From Donghicola sp041224595 (lineage in GTDB: Bacteria > Pseudomonadota > Alphaproteobacteria > Rhodobacterales > Rhodobacteraceae), in assembly GCF_041224595.1 (NCBI RefSeq), contig NZ_JBGFGN010000154.1:94602-158601 (forward strand): a DNA stretch of 64,000 nt, written 5' to 3'. The notes under the pieces are model-generated. The model was not told where the DNA came from and ran no database searches. It worked only from the letters and a program-made list of their open reading frames with translations. Shown here piece by piece: positions 35,480 to 43,866 of this stretch. Numbering within the stretch: position 1 is the first letter of the stretch; every line of letters begins with the position of its first letter. A program made the position numbers and the translations under genes.

Positions 35480-36217
35480 ATGTTTGATTTGACCGGCAAG
35501 ACGGTTCTGGTGACCGGCGCTTCGGGCGGGATCGGCGGCGAGATCGCAAAATCGCTGCACGCGGCTGGCGCGACTGTTGGCCTGAGCGGCACCCGTGTGG
35601 AGCCTTTGGAAGCGCTGGCGGCGGAACTGGGCGAGCGCGCACATGTGTTGCCCTGTAACCTGAGCGATGCCGAAGCGGTTGACGCGCTGCCCAAGCAGGC
35701 GGCTGAGGCCATGGGCTCTGTCGATATTCTGGTGAACAACGCGGGCATCACCCGTGACAACCTGTTCATGCGGATGTCGGACGAAGAGTGGGCGCAGGTT
35801 CTGGAAGTGAACCTGACCTCGACTTTCCGTCTGTGCCGCGGTGTGCTGCGCGGGATGATGAAGGCCCGTTGGGGCCGGATCATCAACATCAGCTCGATCG
35901 TGGGCGCGACTGGCAACCCCGGTCAGGGCAACTATGCGGCTGCCAAAGCGGGTATGGTCGGGATGTCGAAATCGCTGGCCTATGAGGTTGCGGCGCGCGG
36001 CATTACCGTAAACGCGATTGCGCCCGGTTTTATTGCGACCGCGATGACCGATAAGCTGAACGATAAGCAGAAAGAGGGCATCCTGACCCAGATTCCTGCG
36101 GGCCGTATGGGCAATCCCGAAGAGATCGCGGCAGCGACCCTGTATCTGGCGAGCAACGAGGCCGGTTATGTCACTGGCACCACGCTGCACGTTAACGGCG
36201 GAATGGCTATGCTGTAA
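35480..36217 (+). CDS. fabG: 3-oxoacyl-ACP reductase
   Basis: 245-aa short-chain dehydrogenase. The NADPH-binding motif is TGASGGIGGE, NNAGITRDN follows, the catalytic Ser is in INISSIVGATG, and Tyr/Lys are in YAAAKAGM. The C-terminus VTGTTLHVNGGMAML is typical of FabG. It reduces 3-oxoacyl-ACP in fatty acid elongation. I chose ATG 35480 because AAGGA lies 8 bases upstream; ATG 35471 would have no spacing. Confidence 0.97.
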   Translation: MFDLTGKTVLVTGASGGIGGEIAKSLHAAGATVGLSGTRVEPLEALAAELGERAHVLPCNLSDAEAVDALPKQAAEAMGSVDILVNNAGITRDNLFMRMSDEEWAQVLEVNLTSTFRLCRGVLRGMMKARWGRIINISSIVGATGNPGQGNYAAAKAGMVGMSKSLAYEVAARGITVNAIAPGFIATAMTDKLNDKQKEGILTQIPAGRMGNPEEIAAATLYLASNEAGYVTGTTLHVNGGMAML

Positions 36218-36246
36218 GGTTCCCTAGAGGGACTTGTGGAAAGCGT

Positions 36247-36274
36247 TTGCGTTGCCTGAGTGATGTGCTATAGG
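36247..36274 (+). promoter_or_regulatory. Possible acpP promoter
   Basis: TTGCGT and TATAGG separated by 16 bp, 160 bp upstream of acpP in a 217-bp gap. This is a fair sigma-70 match in a highly expressed gene's leader; the transcription start is not proven. Confidence 0.4.
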
Positions 36275-36434
36275 CGGCGCAGATTTTAGCCGAGGGTGCC
36301 ATTGGCGCGTCGGCTGTTCGCTCTGCGGTAGATGCCGTAGGGTCAAGAGCCGCCCGGTCGGGCAAAGACGTCCACCCCTTGGGGCGCGGGCAACAAAACG
36401 GGCGATAGCCCAGTAGAAGTGATGAGGAATTGAC

Positions 36435-36668
36435 ATGAGCGATGTCGCAGAACGCGTAAAGAAGATCGTTGTAGAGCACCTCGGTGTTGAAGAAGACAAA
36501 GTGAGCGAAGGCGCTTCGTTCATCGACGATCTGGGTGCAGACAGCCTTGACACCGTTGAGCTGGTCATGGCGTTCGAAGAAGAGTTCGGCATCGAGATCC
36601 CCGATGACGCAGCCGAGAACATCCAGACGTTCGGCGACGCGGTTAAGTTCATCTCGGCAAACCAGTAA
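36435..36668 (+). CDS. acpP: Acyl carrier protein
   Basis: 77-aa acidic protein. The phosphopantetheine attachment serine is in DDLGADSLDTVELVM (near residue 37). It carries acyl chains for FabD/G/F. Start at 36435 after GAGGAATTG. It is followed by a strong terminator, so it can be expressed above its neighbours. Confidence 0.98.
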   Translation: MSDVAERVKKIVVEHLGVEEDKVSEGASFIDDLGADSLDTVELVMAFEEEFGIEIPDDAAENIQTFGDAVKFISANQ

Positions 36669-36694
36669 TTTCCGGCTGACTTACCTTTTTACGG

Positions 36695-36730
36695 AAGCGG
36701 CGTTCCTGATCGGAGCGCCGCTTTTGTTTT
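36695..36730 (+). terminator. Intrinsic terminator after acpP
   Basis: AAGCGGCGTTCC / GGAGCGCCGCTT 12-bp stem with one G-U pair, loop TGATC, then TTGTTTT. Confidence 0.92.
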
Positions 36731-36901
36731 GCGCGCCAGGGTCTTTTGCGATTTGTTGGGGCAGCGTTTTCATGCGCACGGATTGCGGAAAACCACCGGC
36801 GGAACCGGGCGCAATTGGCCTGCCAAATGCGCCAAGCCCTTGCCCCCCACGTGAAATGCGGGGTAGACAGCGGCAAAGCACTAATGAGGAAGGGCAGCCG
36901 C

Positions 36902-38161
36902 ATGCGTCGTGTCGTCGTCACCGGTTTGGGATTGGTAACTCCGCTGGCTTGCGGGGTCGAGGAAACCTGGTCGCGTATTCTGGCCGGAGAGTCGGGCGCT
37001 GGCCCAATCACCAAATTTGATGCCAGCAATCTGGCCACCACTTATGCCTGCGAGATTCCGCTGGGTGATGGGACCGATGGCACCTTTAATCCTGATGACT
37101 GGATGGCGCCGAAAGAGCGTCGCAAAGTCGATGACTTTATCCTGTACGGAATCGCGGCGGCCATGCAGGCAGTCAAAGATTCCGGCTGGGAGCCCGAGGA
37201 TGCAGAGGCGCGCGAGCGCACTGGCGTCATGATCGGCTCTGGCATCGGTGGTCTGAACTCGATCGCGGAGACCGCTGTTCTGATCAAGGAAAAGGGCCCG
37301 CGCCGTGTGTCGCCGTTCTTTATCCCTGGTGCGCTGATCAACCTGATCTCGGGTCAGGTCTCGATCAAGTTTGGCTTCAAAGGCCCGAACCACGCTGTTG
37401 TAACTGCTTGTTCGACCGGTGCCCACGCCATTGGCGACGCGGCCCGTCTGATCAAGGATGGCGACGCGGACGTCATGGTTGCCGGTGGTGCAGAAGGCGC
37501 GATCTCGGAAATCGGGATTGCAGGCTTTAACGCGTGTAAGGCGCTGTCGACCAAACGCGCGGACGACCCCAAAGCGGCGAGCCGCCCTTACGACGCGGAC
37601 CGTGACGGCTTTGTCATGGGCGAGGGCGCGGGCATCGTTGTTCTGGAAGAATACGAGCACGCCAAGGCGCGCGGTGCAAAAATCTACGCCGAAGTTCTGG
37701 GCTATGGTCTGTCGGGCGACGCCTACCACATCACTGCCCCCAGCGAAGATGGCGAAGGCGGCGAGCGTTCCATGAAAGCCGCGCTTAAGAAGGCAGGTTT
37801 GGAGCCTGACGCGATTGACTACATCAACGCGCACGGCACCTCGACCATGGCGGACGTGATCGAATTGGGCGCGGTAGAGCGTCTGATGGGTGATCACGCG
37901 GGCAACGTCACGATGTCTTCGACCAAGTCGGCCACCGGTCACCTTCTGGGTGCTGCTGGTGCAATCGAAGCGATCTTCTCGATCCTTGCGATCCGCGATC
38001 AGGTGGCTCCGCCGACCATCAACCTCGACACCCCCGCGGTGGAGACCAAGGTTGATCTGGCCCCGAACAAGAAGGTCGAGCGCAAGATTGATGTGGCTCT
38101 GTCCAACAGCTTTGGCTTTGGCGGTACCAATGCCAGCGTGATCTTCGGGAAAGTGAAGTAA
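36902..38161 (+). CDS. fabF: 3-oxoacyl-ACP synthase II
   Basis: 419 aa. Begins MRRVVVTGLGLVTPLACGVE. The catalytic Cys is in TACSTGAHAIGDA (near 169), the His residues are in NAHGTSTMADVIE and KSATGHLLGAAG, and SNSFGFGGTNAS is at the C-terminus. It condenses malonyl-ACP with acyl-ACP. Start 36902 follows GGAAGGG. It overlaps mltG by one base. Confidence 0.97.
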   Translation: MRRVVVTGLGLVTPLACGVEETWSRILAGESGAGPITKFDASNLATTYACEIPLGDGTDGTFNPDDWMAPKERRKVDDFILYGIAAAMQAVKDSGWEPEDAEARERTGVMIGSGIGGLNSIAETAVLIKEKGPRRVSPFFIPGALINLISGQVSIKFGFKGPNHAVVTACSTGAHAIGDAARLIKDGDADVMVAGGAEGAISEIGIAGFNACKALSTKRADDPKAASRPYDADRDGFVMGEGAGIVVLEEYEHAKARGAKIYAEVLGYGLSGDAYHITAPSEDGEGGERSMKAALKKAGLEPDAIDYINAHGTSTMADVIELGAVERLMGDHAGNVTMSSTKSATGHLLGAAGAIEAIFSILAIRDQVAPPTINLDTPAVETKVDLAPNKKVERKIDVALSNSFGFGGTNASVIFGKVK

Positions 38162-39318
38162 TGTGGCGCAGTGTTGCCTCTAACGCGCTGACGTTTCTGA
38201 TCGTCGCGATCTTTCTGCTGTCTGGCGTCGTCCTCTGGGGACAGCGCCAGTACACAGAAGCTGGCCCGCTGAACGAGGCAATTTGTTTGCGTGTGGAGCG
38301 CGGCAGTAACTTTAGCCGTGTATCCGAGAACCTTGCTGAGCAAGGGGCGATTTCCAACGCTCAGATCTTTCGCGTTGGTGTCGACTACACGGACAAATCC
38401 ACCGAGCTAAAAGCGGGGTCCTACTTGGTGCCTGCCAATACCTCGATGGAAGAGATCGTGGATATTGTGACTCGTGGCGGCGCGAGCTCTTGTGGCACCG
38501 AGGTGGTTTACCGCGTTGGTGTGAACTCTTTGGTTGGGGAGGTCCGCGAACTGGACCCCGCGACTGGTCGGTTCGAGGAAGTGGCTGAGTATGTGCCTGG
38601 CTCGGGCGCTGAGTTGCCCGCCGAAGTGACCCGCGTGAAGGAGTTGGGCGACACCCGCTATCGGATCGCACTGGCCGAAGGTGTGACCAGCTGGCAGATC
38701 GTGAACGCGCTGAACAGCGTCGACGTTCTAAGCGGTGAGATTTCGGGCATTCCGGCCGAGGGTAGCCTCGCGCCTGACAGTTACGAAGTGTCCAAAGGCG
38801 ATGACCGCGCGGCGGTAATTGCGCGGATGGAAGCGCTGCAGGCAGATCGTGTGGCCGAAGTTTGGGCGAACCGCTCGGACAACATCGAAGTCGAGACCCC
38901 CGAAGAGATGCTGATCCTTGCCTCGATTATCGAGAAAGAGACCGGCATTGCGGAAGAGCGTCCTCAGGTGTCGAGCGTGTTTACCAACCGTTTGGCGCAG
39001 GGGATGCCACTGCAAACGGACCCGACCGTGATCTACGGAATCACGCGGGGCGAAGGCGTGCTGGGTCGCGGTCTACGACAGAGCGAATTGCGCCGCGAGA
39101 CCCCTTGGAACACCTATGTGATCCGTGGTTTGCCGCCGACGCCGATTGCGAACCCCGGTCTGGCGTCGCTGCGTGCGGCGGTCGATCCAGCAGATACGCC
39201 CTATCTGTTCTTTGTGGCGGATGGCACGGGCGGCCACGCCTTTGCAGAAACTCTGGCCGAGCATAACGCGAATGTGGCGAAGTGGCGGGCGATTGAAGCT
39301 GAGCGCGCAAATAACTGA
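38161..39318 (+). CDS. mltG: Endolytic murein transglycosylase MltG
   Basis: 385 aa. One N-terminal membrane helix (about 6-27) precedes a periplasmic YceG domain with the conserved LASIIEKETGIAEERPQVSSVF, where the catalytic Glu lies, and LQTDPTVIYGI and PYLFFVADGTGGHAF. It cuts nascent glycan strands. The start overlaps the fabF stop (TAATG), so translation is coupled. In many roseobacters this gene directly precedes the GTA cluster, as here. Confidence 0.95.
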   Translation: MWRSVASNALTFLIVAIFLLSGVVLWGQRQYTEAGPLNEAICLRVERGSNFSRVSENLAEQGAISNAQIFRVGVDYTDKSTELKAGSYLVPANTSMEEIVDIVTRGGASSCGTEVVYRVGVNSLVGEVRELDPATGRFEEVAEYVPGSGAELPAEVTRVKELGDTRYRIALAEGVTSWQIVNALNSVDVLSGEISGIPAEGSLAPDSYEVSKGDDRAAVIARMEALQADRVAEVWANRSDNIEVETPEEMLILASIIEKETGIAEERPQVSSVFTNRLAQGMPLQTDPTVIYGITRGEGVLGRGLRQSELRRETPWNTYVIRGLPPTPIANPGLASLRAAVDPADTPYLFFVADGTGGHAFAETLAEHNANVAKWRAIEAERANN

Positions 39319-39342
39319 TATCGCTTGATGAATGCGATTTGA

Positions 39343-39368
39343 GAAAGCGTCCCTTTGGGGGCGCTTTT
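39343..39368 (+). terminator. Intrinsic terminator after mltG
   Basis: AAGCGTCCC / GGGGCGCTT (one G-U pair), loop TTTG, then TTTT. The rest of the 286-bp gap to GTA g1 holds a dispersed repeat and presumably the GTA promoter, which I cannot pinpoint. Confidence 0.88.
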
Positions 39369-39390
39369 TTCGTTTTGGGCCTGCTTGTGC

Positions 39391-39428
39391 AGGCCGCCTG
39401 CGGCGCGGGTATTTGGACCAAGAAAGAG
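39391..39428 (+). repeat. Dispersed intergenic repeat, copy C
   Basis: Short GCCGC / GCGGC hairpin, then GCGGGTATTTGGACCAAGAA and AGAG. The tail matches copy B. Confidence 0.6.
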
Positions 39429-39604
39429 CCGAGGATTGCCAAAGGGTTAAGGGCGCGGGCGTGTGAAATGCCGGGTCATAGGCGCGGCGGCGCGGGCGCG
39501 GTATATCTGGTGGCAAGCTAGACGGGACGGGCCCGCCACTTTGCAGGCAAACGGGTGGTGGGTCGCGTTTTCTCGTGCGGGTTTCGCATGAGAGGCAAAA
39601 CATA

Positions 39605-39946
39605 ATGAACACATCTATCGAGCAGCCCCATGAGGACCGAATTTTTGACCGCTTTCGCAATGTGGCGGGGCAAATCCACGATCTGATCGGGGAAGTCGAA
39701 GCCCTGCAGAACAAGATCCGCGTCGGTGACTTGGAGGCTGTGAAGAACAGCGAAAAGGCGCTGGCCGCGCTGCGGGGGTGGATGAAACGGGCCTATGAAT
39801 TGGAGGATCTGCACCATGAACGAACTGGACAGTCACGGGGTGGAGCCGAGCTTGACCTCGGCGCCGCACGCGCTTCGATCGGGGGCCGCTTGGCTCGCCT
39901 CCGCGCCGCTGGAGGTGCAGGAGCAGTTTCTGGACAGTCTGAGTGA
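39605..39946 (+). CDS. GTA gene g1 product (small terminase-like)
   Basis: 113 aa. A helical protein starting MNTSIEQPHEDRIFDRFRNV, with a coiled-coil-like IGEVEALQNKIRVGDLEAV and a conserved tail AELDLGAARASIGGRLARL. It matches by position and type the first gene of the Rhodobacter capsulatus-type GTA structural cluster, whose product is considered a small terminase. It overlaps the large terminase ORF by up to 131 bp. Start at 39605 after GAGAGGCAAAAC. Confidence 0.7.
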   Translation: MNTSIEQPHEDRIFDRFRNVAGQIHDLIGEVEALQNKIRVGDLEAVKNSEKALAALRGWMKRAYELEDLHHERTGQSRGGAELDLGAARASIGGRLARLRAAGGAGAVSGQSE

Positions 39947-41216
39947 GGCAGAGGTTGCGGCGTTGCCGTGGCTCTTTGATTTCTGGGCTTTGCCGCATCA
40001 GTTGCCGCCTTCGGGGGATTGGCGCAGCTGGGTGATTATGGGGGGGCGCGGCGCGGGGAAAACCCGCGCCGGTGCCGAATGGGTGCGTTCTCGGGTCGAG
40101 GGTAACAGGCCCCGCGATCCGGGTGCGTGCTCGCGCATCGCGCTAGTCGGCGAGACATTCGATCAGGTGCGCGAAGTGATGATTTTCGGGGAGAGCGGGA
40201 TTCTGGCCTGCTCTCCTCCGGACCGTCGGCCCGAATGGAGCGCGACGCGGCGGCGGCTGACTTGGCCCAATGGGGCAGAGGCGGCGGCCTTTTCTGCTCA
40301 TGATTTTGAGGGGCTCAGGGGGCCGCAGTTCGATGGGGCTTGGGTCGATGAGTTGGCCAAGTGGAAGAACGGGCAGGACGCCTGGGACATGCTGCAGTTT
40401 GCGCTGCGGTTGGGGGATGATCCGCGGGTTTGTGTGACGACTACGCCGCGGAATGTTGGCGTGCTGAAGGATTTGTTGAAGGCACCGTCCACGGTGGTGA
40501 CCCATGCGCGGACGCAGGACAACAGCGCCTATCTGGCGGGGTCGTTCTTGGCCGAGGTGGAGGCGCGCTATGCGGGGACGCGGCTGGGGCGGCAGGAATT
40601 GGATGGCGTGCTGCTGGAAGAGGCCGAAGGGGCGCTCTGGCGGGCGGCGGATCTGGAGCGGGTGCGGGTCGGTGCCGTGCCCGACTTGGATCGCATCGTT
40701 GTCGCTGTGGACCCTCCGGTGACGGGCCATGCGAGGTCGGACACCTGCGGGATCGTCGTGGTGGGCGCTGTGGTGCAGGGACCGCCGCAAAGCTGGCGGG
40801 CTTATGTGCTGGAGGATGCTTCTGTGGCGTCGAGTTCCCCGTTGGCTTGGGCGCAAGCGGCTGTGGCGGCAATGCGTCGGCACAGTGCGGATCGGATCGT
40901 CGCCGAAGTTAATCAGGGTGGTGATCTGGTTGAAGCGGTTCTGCGGCAGGTCGATCCTTTGGTGCCCTATGCCAAGGTTCATGCCTCGCGCGGGAAGGCC
41001 GCGCGGGCCGAACCAGTGGCTGCTTTGTACGAACAGGGGCGCGTGCGCCACCTTCGCGGTCTGGCAGAGCTGGAAGACCAGATGTGCCGCATGGGGCCCC
41101 GTGGGTTCGAGGGTAAAGGCAGCCCGGATCGCGTGGACGCGCTTGTCTGGGGTGTGACTGAGCTGCTGATCAAGCCTGCTCAAGGGTATCAGCGCCCGCA
41201 GGTCCGGAGCCTCTAG
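39816..41216 (+). CDS. GTA large terminase (g2)
   Basis: 466 aa. ATPase motifs: Walker A IMGGRGAGKTRAGAEWV (near residue 75) and an acidic Walker B strand (FDGAWVDELAKW). The C-terminal nuclease domain has VAVDPPVTG and VAEVNQGGDLVEAVL. It packages DNA into GTA heads. ATG 39816 has GGAGG 9 bases upstream but forces a long overlap with g1; a later start is possible since homology is strong only from about LPWLFDFWALPHQ. Confidence 0.88.
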   Translation: MNELDSHGVEPSLTSAPHALRSGAAWLASAPLEVQEQFLDSLSEAEVAALPWLFDFWALPHQLPPSGDWRSWVIMGGRGAGKTRAGAEWVRSRVEGNRPRDPGACSRIALVGETFDQVREVMIFGESGILACSPPDRRPEWSATRRRLTWPNGAEAAAFSAHDFEGLRGPQFDGAWVDELAKWKNGQDAWDMLQFALRLGDDPRVCVTTTPRNVGVLKDLLKAPSTVVTHARTQDNSAYLAGSFLAEVEARYAGTRLGRQELDGVLLEEAEGALWRAADLERVRVGAVPDLDRIVVAVDPPVTGHARSDTCGIVVVGAVVQGPPQSWRAYVLEDASVASSSPLAWAQAAVAAMRRHSADRIVAEVNQGGDLVEAVLRQVDPLVPYAKVHASRGKAARAEPVAALYEQGRVRHLRGLAELEDQMCRMGPRGFEGKGSPDRVDALVWGVTELLIKPAQGYQRPQVRSL

Positions 41217-41318
41217 GGGGCAGCGCACGGTGGTCCCAGCGGGTGTTAATCTTTGCGGCGGATAAGTGTCACACAGACGGCGCGGGATGGTCCCTCGCCA
41301 GAACGGAACGGAGGGACA

Positions 41319-42506
41319 ATGGCGGTTTTCGATCTCTTCCGGGGGCGTACAGAGCCCCAGCCCGTGCCCGAGACCAAGGCCAGCGCGGCCGGTCCGGTGG
41401 TGCACTGGTCGGGGGGCGGACGGATTGCCTGGACCCCGCGGGATACGGTTTCGCTGACCCGTGCGGGGTTTGTCGGCAATCCGGTGGGCTTTCGTGCGGT
41501 CAAGGTGATCGCCGAGGCGGCGGCCTCTTTGCCGCTGATCCTGCAGGACAGCGCGGCGCGGTATTCGGAGCATCCCTGGCTGGCGCTCTTGAACCGACCG
41601 AACGGGGCGCAAGGGCGATCCGAGTTTTTGGAGACCATGTATGGTCAGATGCTGCTGTCGGGGAACGGGTATATTGAGGCGGTTGGTGCCGAGGGTGTGC
41701 CGGTGGAGCTGCATGTGCTGCGCTCGGACCGGATGCATGTGGTGCCGGGAGCGGATGGATGGCCGGTGGCCTATGACTATGTGGTCGGGGCGAAAAAGCA
41801 CAGGTTCGACATGGTTGGCGGGCAACCCGTTTGCCATATCCGCAGTTTCCATCCGCAGGATGACCACTATGGTCTCTCGCCCCTAGAGGCGTCGGGAACA
41901 GCGATTGACGTGCACAATTCAGCGGCGCGCTGGTCCAAGGCTCTGTTGGATAATGCGGCGCGGCCTTCGGGGGCGATCGTGTATTCAGGGGCCGAGGGGC
42001 AAGGCACCATGAGCGCGGATCAGTATGATCGGCTGGTGTCCGAGATGGAGGCCCATCACACCGGTGCCCGCAATGCGGGGCGTCCGATGCTGCTGGAGGG
42101 TGGTCTGGACTGGAAACCGATGGGCTTCAGCCCCAGCGATATGGAGTTCCAGAAGACCAAAGAGGCCGCCGCGCGGGACATCGCTATTGCCTTTGGCGTC
42201 CCGCCGATGCTGCTGGGGATCCCCGGGGATGCGACCTACGCCAACTACCAAGAGGCGCATCGGGCGTTCTATCGTCTGACGGTTTTGCCATTGGCGGGCA
42301 AGGTGCTGGGAGCGCTGTCGAACTGGCTTTCGGTGCTGTCGGGCGAAGAGTTGGCTCTGGGGCCGGATCTGGACCAGATCCCTGCCTTGGCCGAGGAGCG
42401 CGAAGCGCGTTGGCGCCGCGTTGCGAATGCCGATTTCCTGACCGATGCGGAAAAGCGCGTGGCGTTGGGGTTCCCCGCCATGCCCGAGGAGAGTGCAGAT
42501 GCTTGA
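41319..42506 (+). CDS. GTA portal protein (g3), HK97 family
   Basis: 395 aa. HK97-type portal with FRAVKVIAEAAASLPL near the N-terminus, GNGYIEAVG, SPLEASGTAIDVHNSAARWSKALL, and FGVPPMLLGIPGDATYANYQEAHRAFYR. It forms the dodecameric DNA gate at one head vertex. Start 41319 after GGAGGG. It overlaps the protease gene by 8 bp. Confidence 0.93.
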   Translation: MAVFDLFRGRTEPQPVPETKASAAGPVVHWSGGGRIAWTPRDTVSLTRAGFVGNPVGFRAVKVIAEAAASLPLILQDSAARYSEHPWLALLNRPNGAQGRSEFLETMYGQMLLSGNGYIEAVGAEGVPVELHVLRSDRMHVVPGADGWPVAYDYVVGAKKHRFDMVGGQPVCHIRSFHPQDDHYGLSPLEASGTAIDVHNSAARWSKALLDNAARPSGAIVYSGAEGQGTMSADQYDRLVSEMEAHHTGARNAGRPMLLEGGLDWKPMGFSPSDMEFQKTKEAAARDIAIAFGVPPMLLGIPGDATYANYQEAHRAFYRLTVLPLAGKVLGALSNWLSVLSGEELALGPDLDQIPALAEEREARWRRVANADFLTDAEKRVALGFPAMPEESADA

Positions 42507-43023
42507 ACGTAAATTCTATCGCCCCGAGGATGGTTTGCGCACAGATGGGGCCGAGATCAGCGGTTATGCCTCGGTCTTTGGTCTGGTGGATCGCGGCGGT
42601 GATGTGGTCGCCAAGGGCGCGTATGCGGCCTGTCTGGAGCGTCTGAAGGCCAAGGGTGGCAGCGTGCGGATGCTATGGCAGCACGACCCAAACCAGCCCA
42701 TCGGCGTATGGGACGAACTGCGCGAAGACGACCATGGCCTTTGGGTCAAGGGCCGCTTGCTTGAAAGCGTTGACAAGGGGCGCGAGGCTGCGGCCTTGGT
42801 CAAGGCCGGCGCGCTGGACGGTCTGTCGATTGGTTATCGTACCGTGCGCGCCGCCAAGGACGGCAAGGGGCGTCGCATACTGCATGAAGTCGATTTGTGG
42901 GAGGTGTCGCTGGTGACCTTTCCCATGCTGCCTGACGCGACAGTCCAGGCCAAATCCCAAGATCCCGCAGATGCCTTTGTTCAGGCCCTGCGGCGGGCCG
43001 GTCAGGTGCTGACCCAAGCCTAA
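42499..43023 (+). CDS. GTA prohead protease (g4)
   Basis: 174 aa. HK97 prohead protease family: ISGYASVFGLVDRGGDVVAKGA, the catalytic His in MLWQHDPNQPIG, and the Ser in GALDGLSIGYRT. It trims the capsid N-terminal scaffold. Start at 42499 overlaps the portal gene end; 22 bp separate it from the capsid gene. Confidence 0.93.
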   Translation: MLERKFYRPEDGLRTDGAEISGYASVFGLVDRGGDVVAKGAYAACLERLKAKGGSVRMLWQHDPNQPIGVWDELREDDHGLWVKGRLLESVDKGREAAALVKAGALDGLSIGYRTVRAAKDGKGRRILHEVDLWEVSLVTFPMLPDATVQAKSQDPADAFVQALRRAGQVLTQA

Positions 43024-43045
43024 CCCTAATCAAGGAGAGACCCGA

Positions 43046-43786
43046 ATGGATCTGACCGAGGCGCTGCCACGGAACGGCGAAGCTGTGCCTGAAGAGGCTG
43101 AAATGCATCGTGTAATCAATGACTTCTTGGGCGCGATTGAAGCGTTCAAGTCTGACGTGAATTCGAAATTTCAAAAGCAGGAAGAGAGACTGACCATGCT
43201 TGACCGTAAATCCCTGACCGCAACCCGTCCCGCTCTGTCGATGGCCTATGATGCTGAAGCACCGCACAAAAAGGCGTTCGATGCCTATCTGCGTAGCGGC
43301 GATGACGAGGGCCTGCGTGGTCTGGATATCGAGGCCAAAGGAATGTCCACTGCGGTGGCAGCAGATGGCGGTTACCTTGTTGATCCGCAGACCAGCCAAC
43401 GTATTGCGGGTGTCCTGACATCGACTGCCTCGATCCGCGCGATTGCCAACGTGGTCAGCGTTGAGGCGACCAGCTATGACGTACTGATTGACCGTGCTGA
43501 ACTGGGTCACGGTTGGGCGAATGAAACCGATACGATGGCCGAAACTGCGTCGCCCCAAATTGATCGTATCACAATCCCGCTGCACGAGCTGTCGGCGCTG
43601 CCCAAAGCTTCGCAGCGGTTGCTAGATGACAGCGCGTTCGACATCGAGGGTTGGCTGGCGGGCCGTATCGCGGACAAGTTCGCCCGCGCCGAGGCCGCAG
43701 CCTTTGTCAGCGGCGATGGTGTCGACAAGCCCAAAGGCTTTTTGACCCACAGCCGTGTCGCTGATGAAATCTGGGCATGGGTATAG
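43046..43786 (+). pseudogene. GTA major capsid protein gene (g5), truncated by prophage insertion
   Basis: 246 codons of an HK97-type capsid protein that in related GTAs is close to 400 aa. The N-terminal scaffold (MHRVINDFLGAIEAFKSDV) and the start of the capsid core (STAVAADGGYLVDPQTSQRI; DKFARAEAAAFVSGDGVDKPKGFL) are intact. The reading frame then reaches GTA TAG in foreign DNA at 43781-43786. The remaining two fifths are absent to the right, where prophage minus-strand genes begin. The rest of the gene and the GTA tail genes should lie beyond the far end of the prophage. Confidence 0.88.
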
Positions 43787-43789
43787 CGC

Positions 43790-43825
43790 GACACAAGGTT
43801 TGCGCAATCGAGACACAAGGTTTGC
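43790..43825. repeat. Paired 14-bp direct repeats at the prophage end
   Basis: GACACAAGGTTTGC occurs at 43790-43803 and again at 43812-43825, a 22-bp period. The two share a wider GnGACACAAGGTTTGCnCA pattern. Tandem sites of about this size within 50 bp of the tip are how Mu-family transposases recognise their ends. Confidence 0.65.
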
Positions 43826-43866
43826 ACACTCCCGGAGCGCCGGTTTGAGCGCGGTTTAAACGCTCC

